A DNA stretch of 8,594 nt from the NCBI GenBank assembly GCA_016199015.1, contig JACQHN010000312.1, positions 1 to 8,594 on the forward strand, read 5' to 3'. The notes below the pieces were generated by a model. The model did no database searches. It was not told the DNA's origin and saw nothing but the letters and a program-made list of their open reading frames with translations. Below are positions 6,701 to 8,594 of the stretch, piece after piece (position 1 is the first letter of the stretch; each line of letters begins with the position of its first letter). The stretch comes from Nitrospira defluvii (GTDB lineage: Bacteria > Nitrospirota > Nitrospiria > Nitrospirales > Nitrospiraceae). Both the position numbers and the translations under genes were made by a program.

Positions 6701-8105
6701 GTTCTCCTTGAAGGCAGCGCCTCATAGGGTCGCCCTCGATTTTGTGTGCCGATCCCTCGCCATGGCCTGGACGCGAGTATCTGATGGCGGTCATGGGACG
6801 ACCGAGACGGTCGGCGAGAAAGCTTTCGCCGGTGGCGCCGAGCCCGGCCCGGCTTGCGAACAGCTCCGTGATCGACATCGTGCTGGCACTGGCTAGCAGG
6901 ACACCAAGCGGTCGGGAGGGCATTGCGGGATCTTCGACCGGAAGGCCCAGGAGCAAGACCAGTTTCCCGTCATCCCCTCTCTCCAAACGAACCAATGGCT
7001 CGTTGGACGCCGCCGCCACGTCGGCAGCCCACAGGCCTAGGGACGTTCCCTCGAAGGACCCCGATGCGGCGTGACGAGTGCTCCCAGGAGCGGCCGCAAG
7101 GAGCAAGCCGTGAAACGCGGTGCTGCTTTGCGCCTCGGACAGCGTCACGCGAGGCGATACCTGCTCCGCGCTCCGCAACCGCCTCGCGGCGTCCTGAATT
7201 GGGAGACCCTGAGCGATCTGCTTCAACGTCATCAACTGTTCACGAAGGATGAGGGCGAGCGCCCGTTGGCGTTCATCAGCCAGGCTGCCGAGACGGATGG
7301 AGTATTCGGCCCGCAGAATCTTCTCTGCCTGCAGGTAGCTGAGATAGCCGACGGCGGCGACCGCCGCCACCGAGAGAGCCAATGCCATGCCCACAAGGCG
7401 GGACGGACGGAGTGCCGGGACAGGCCGAATCCTTCGACTAGCCGGCGCCGGACCATGGCGGCGCAGGCTGAGTACGCCCACCGAAAGGACCATCAAGGTC
7501 AACGTGGCGTGCAGGGCCATGATTGCAGAGGGACCGGCGCCTGAAAACGATCGGCCTTCAGAGAAAAACTCGAAAAGTGACACGACGATAGGCACGACCG
7601 AGAGCAGTGCGGCGAGAAGACCCATGCCTCGGGTGAGCCATACGCCGAGCGGGCCCTCCCAAATAAAGAGGGCGCTCCCCACGATGAGCAAGCCGAACGC
7701 CATCACGGGAGCTATCCAGCCCGGCCCCAGGGCTTGAGCGGCTTCTTCGCCCGGCAGGTGATCGTGGCCAACATCCCACCCGACCGCATACTCCACGAGC
7801 ATGACGACGCCCATCATGATCGCACCAAGGGAACAGACGGTCGCGAGGCGCCATTGCTGCCTTCGAGTTTGTTCGGCCTGTACCAGCCAGAGCGAGGCCC
7901 CGGCCAGAATGACCGCGATCGACGTCAGAGGCGTCATCGTGGACAGGCCGGACTCAACCTTGTGCATGGAGCCGAGATCGAACACCCGGCTGATCAAGGC
8001 CAGGCAGCCGGCCACGAGCGCAGTGACGCTTGCGGCGCCCGGCAGAGCCCGGCGCAACAGGATGGACCAAGACAGGATGGACCAAGAAGGAGGTGAGACG
8101 GTCAT
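3792..8105 (-). CDS. Large membrane sensor histidine kinase: 6-TM module, Cache-like sensor, GAF-PAS-GAF-PAS, HisKA-HATPase
   Basis: A 1437-residue inner-membrane kinase. Six hydrophobic segments lie near residues 22-42, 57-77, 86-107, 129-149, 160-180 and 192-213, and a seventh at 236-258. A periplasmic region of about 260-517 follows, with a Cache-like signature (GATGESFLADRLGRP, then a Tyr-rich AYENVLTVMAYRNVPEIGGG stretch), closed by a membrane helix at 518-537. In the cytoplasm come GAF (571-728), PAS (733-848), GAF (853-1018), a helical linker, a weaker PAS (1036-1147), the phosphoacceptor helix with H1173 in AHEINTP, a long helical insert, and an ATPase domain with N box N1321/N1325, D1360-TGTGIP, the FDPFFTTK box and G1384-KGTGQG. 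All catalytic motifs look intact. There is no receiver, so partners must be separate proteins; three are encoded directly downstream. AAAAGGG lies 8 bases before the start ATG. The ligand cannot be told from sequence. Confidence 0.93.
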   Translation of the reverse strand: MTVSPPSWSILSWSILLRRALPGAASVTALVAGCLALISRVFDLGSMHKVESGLSTMTPLTSIAVILAGASLWLVQAEQTRRQQWRLATVCSLGAIMMGVVMLVEYAVGWDVGHDHLPGEEAAQALGPGWIAPVMAFGLLIVGSALFIWEGPLGVWLTRGMGLLAALLSVVPIVVSLFEFFSEGRSFSGAGPSAIMALHATLTLMVLSVGVLSLRRHGPAPASRRIRPVPALRPSRLVGMALALSVAAVAAVGYLSYLQAEKILRAEYSIRLGSLADERQRALALILREQLMTLKQIAQGLPIQDAARRLRSAEQVSPRVTLSEAQSSTAFHGLLLAAAPGSTRHAASGSFEGTSLGLWAADVAAASNEPLVRLERGDDGKLVLLLGLPVEDPAMPSRPLGVLLASASTMSITELFASRAGLGATGESFLADRLGRPMTAIRYSRPGHGEGSAHKIEGDPMRRCLQGERSSFAVMPAYENVLTVMAYRNVPEIGGGCLMVHIRAGEVFASTGQLQVKRLSLMGLALFVVVGGMLFIGTRMFRDIVRERLRQNLALRLEMERPQRLQLSVSHLLMEQGTVEETIPKLLATIGEGMGWHLGQCWMLQSAPNVLRCEAVWPAPSVLVDESTWCNRMIASSSGVSFSGPPLGGESRLPTWDQDLDKDRPRASDSAAAPAGMRCRLRIPALVGGEVLALLEFFSRDPRPQEVTLLRVVRDLGIKVGQFLARKRAESEQTRLLTVLNASLNEIYMFRTDTLRFTYVNRSALDNLGYTLEAMQALTPIDIKPEVTEVSFRELVNPLLTGEQAQLIFQTVHQRKNGRTYSVEVHLQVVGQGEERTFLALIHDVTARKQQEHRQATEHAVTQLLLEANTLEEAVPGILERICRTLDWNVGVLWRVDEEMQVLRCAEVWGEQHADCAQFIERTRQSNFAMGIGLPGRVWKSRRVEWITDVTRDDNFPRTPYAVDAGLHAAFAFPIGSCDRLHGIMEFYATALREPDQKLLDMVEGLAGQIAQFLERKLAEQRLHNAKSQAEKAAREKAEILATVEAFFIGVTDQGIVSEWTNRAEYIFGIPLRDAIGRSLRDLPIAWSWDEILAALRKAGDTLTTVRLEKIRLTVPGAKEKFVKLTVSPLCDDRGVGYVLMGEDMTDRLVLEHELVQAQKLESIGHLAAGIAHEINTPTQFVGDNVRFLSDSFSDIGGLLEQYQRLLTAAKTGACPQDLIETCEAANRGADLEYLLAEIPKALEQSAEGIDRVATIVRAMKEFAHPGSTEKVAVNINKAIESTVTVARNEWKYVADLHTNLDPSLPPVPCLVGEFNQVVLNMIVNATHAIADVVKNSGQKGAISIASCRVGDWVEIRITDTGTGIPDHIQCKIFDPFFTTKEVGKGTGQGLAIARSVVVDKHHGTIAVESQVGKGTTFIIRLPLTAQGESGALKEAA
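3800..3806 (-). promoter_or_regulatory. Ribosome binding site that fixes the HD-GYP regulator start
   Basis: AAGGAGG on the minus strand, 4 bases before the ATG at 3793-3795 and inside the last codons of the kinase. With the ATGA stop-start overlap and the immediate receiver sequence, it supports this start over upstream ATGs in the same frame. Confidence 0.75.
8057..8086. repeat. Perfect 15-base tandem repeat inside the kinase start region
   Basis: acaggatggaccaag occurs twice head to tail (8057-8071 and 8072-8086). The unit is a multiple of three, so in the kinase it encodes the repeated peptide pattern WSILSWSIL at residues 8-16, just before the first membrane segment. Copy-number change would lengthen or shorten the N terminus by five residues without a frameshift. 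Confidence 0.9.
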
Positions 8106-8113
8106 GGTCGCAG

Positions 8114-8120
8114 CCCTTTT
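8114..8120 (-). promoter_or_regulatory. Probable ribosome binding site of the kinase
   Basis: AAAAGGG on the minus strand, 8 bases before the ATG at 8103-8105. It is a moderate match to the Shine-Dalgarno consensus. It supports this start, which places the first membrane segment about 20 residues in. Confidence 0.5.
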
Positions 8121-8150
8121 GAGCGATCCGATCCGTTTCCTGCTTCGCCT

Positions 8151-8199
8151 GTCTGCGCCTGCCCGCAGCCCAGCAGGCGGGTGCCACGCACAGGCAGAC
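8151..8199. repeat. Composite palindrome (nested hairpin)
   Basis: The outer arms gtctgc (8151-8156) and gcagac (8194-8199) pair perfectly and continue as ctg/cag after a two-base bulge. Inside lies a second stem, cccgc (8162-8166) with gcggg (8177-8181). The whole forms a branched or long GC-rich hairpin in the leader upstream of the kinase. No T run follows it on the minus strand. Confidence 0.6.
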
Positions 8200-8209
8200 A
8201 GCGTCGTCT

Positions 8210-8291
8210 GAGGAAGGTTGAGGTTGAGGTCGAGGTAAGGTTGAGCGAAGACCTGACTTTCTTCATCTTTGCCTCAACCTCAGCCTTCCCC
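8210..8291. repeat. Long imperfect inverted repeat with 'aggttg' micro-repeats
   Basis: The arms 8210-8229 and 8272-8291 are 20 bases each and match at 18 positions as inverted copies; one of the two mismatches would be a G-U pair in RNA. The loop is 42 bases. The left arm and adjacent loop contain a degenerate 6-base repeat (aggttg, aggttg, aggtcg, aggtaa). A plus-strand run of six T (8303-8308) follows 11 bases after the right arm, so a weak plus-direction terminator is possible. On the minus strand no T run follows. Confidence 0.75.
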
Positions 8292-8302
8292 GAGTTGGCG
8301 GA

Positions 8303-8322
8303 TTTTTTCAGCATCCTACTAG
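8303..8322. repeat. T-rich edge resembling a recurring intergenic element
   Basis: tttttt-cagcatcct-actag lies ten bases before the stop codon of the partial receiver gene. From memory, very similar 'TTTTTCAGCATCCT' edges recur beside genes in Nitrospira-type genomes. Only one copy is present here, so the repeat status is recollection and not shown by the window. Confidence 0.35.
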
Positions 8323-8331
8323 ACCATTGGC

Positions 8332-8594
8332 TTAGTGCTGTAACAACTCCTCGCGCACGGCCTCGAGCAGTTGCTCCCGCGTAAAAGGCTTGGCCAGCGT
8401 TTGCCGAGCACCCAGCATTTTCGCAACGTGCAAAACGTCCACCGTGCCTTTGAACCCCCCGCCGGACATCGCAATGATTCGGATTCCAGGATGCGTGCGG
8501 CGGAGCTCCCCGATGGTTTCTAGGCCGTCCTTATCCGGCATGAACATGTCGAGCAGGATCAGATCAACCGGCTGACGCTCAAGCTGTTTCAGCC
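8332..8594 (-). CDS. Receiver-domain protein, C-terminal part (cut by the window edge)
   Basis: Eighty-six codons and a TAA stop are visible; the N terminus lies beyond base 8594. The visible part starts in the receiver just before the phosphorylation site: VDLILLDMFMPDKDG places the phosphoacceptor Asp at codon 8548-8550. It is followed by the switch Ser in AMSGGG and the conserved Lys in LAKPF, and the protein ends about 18 residues after that Lys at LLQH. The receiver is therefore the last domain. It may be a stand-alone, CheY- or Spo0F-sized regulator, or the C-terminal receiver of a larger hybrid kinase; the window cannot decide. An ATG at 8545-8547 is inside the domain and is not the true start. 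The 226-base palindromic gap suggests it is not tightly coupled to the kinase operon, though it could share a pathway. Confidence 0.85.
   Translation of the reverse strand, partial: LKQLERQPVDLILLDMFMPDKDGLETIGELRRTHPGIRIIAMSGGGFKGTVDVLHVAKMLGARQTLAKPFTREQLLEAVREELLQH

Larger units (their letters stand above)
8106..8331. other. Intergenic region upstream of the kinase, rich in palindromes
   Basis: This 226-base gap separates the partial receiver gene from the kinase. It holds a composite hairpin (8151-8199), a long imperfect inverted repeat (8210-8291) and a T-rich edge (8303-8322). The operon promoter probably lies here or further upstream, but I see no clear -35/-10 or sigma-54 site. A 70-codon minus-strand frame (8102-8314) spans the gap and ends in an ATGA overlap with the kinase start. 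It translates the repeats, so I do not call it a gene. Confidence 0.65.

Noticed and set aside
8174..8190. A possible sigma-54 promoter on the minus strand (TGGCAC ... TGCT)
   Set aside because: The spacing between GG and GC is 9 bases instead of the required 10, and the match falls inside the composite palindrome.
8104..8211. A plus-strand 35-codon frame with a near-perfect Shine-Dalgarno sequence
   Set aside because: The AAGGAGG is the complement of kinase codons for Pro-Pro-Ser, and the peptide runs through the palindrome with no recognisable feature. I keep it only as a side note in the findings.
8102..8314. A 70-codon minus-strand frame whose TGA overlaps the kinase ATG
   Set aside because: The ATGA overlap is attractive, but the translation (MLKKSANSG... 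then a TSTSTST run) simply reads through the inverted repeat and the composite hairpin. The start has no good ribosome binding site. It is more likely repeat DNA.
1..8594. CRISPR arrays, tRNA or rRNA genes, transposases
   Set aside because: I saw no evenly spaced direct repeats, no rRNA-like or tRNA-like sequence and no transposase-like frame on either strand.

Overview
The window carries a compact signalling operon read entirely from the minus strand. It is GC-rich, and its genes are dense and overlapping. The style fits a Nitrospira-like bacterium (Nitrospirota): a long Cache/GAF/PAS histidine kinase, response regulators ending in HD-GYP or HDOD modules, and intergenic DNA made of palindromes and 'aggttg' micro-repeats. 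The taxonomic call rests on gene style and on my memory of such intergenic repeats, not on a search, and is moderate at best.

Layout in the direction of transcription (right to left). At the right edge, 8332-8594 is the C-terminal part of a receiver-domain protein cut by the window. Next is a 226-base gap (8106-8331) with two imperfect palindromes and a repeat-like edge. Then come four genes joined by overlaps of 4, 4 and 8 bases: a 1437-residue membrane histidine kinase (3792-8105), a receiver + HD-GYP regulator with an intact metal site (2653-3795), a receiver + HDOD regulator (1433-2656), and a receiver + HD-GYP-like regulator whose catalytic residues are replaced (229-1440). The last 228 bases hold no convincing gene, only two small hairpins.

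How they may work together (inference). The kinase senses a ligand through a periplasmic Cache-like domain and a multi-pass membrane module, and perhaps cytoplasmic cues through two GAF and two PAS domains. It has no receiver of its own. The three regulators encoded immediately downstream all keep a phosphorylatable Asp and the switch Lys, and none has a DNA-binding domain. The likely outputs are therefore cyclic-di-GMP breakdown (HD-GYP) plus protein-protein or scaffold effects (HDOD and degenerate HD-GYP): a branched, mostly non-transcriptional pathway with one kinase and three HD-superfamily effectors.

The most notable points are the 1:3 kinase-to-effector arrangement, the inactive-looking HD-GYP paralogue in the same transcript as an intact one, the internal GAF duplication in the kinase, and the palindromic repeats in the upstream gap.
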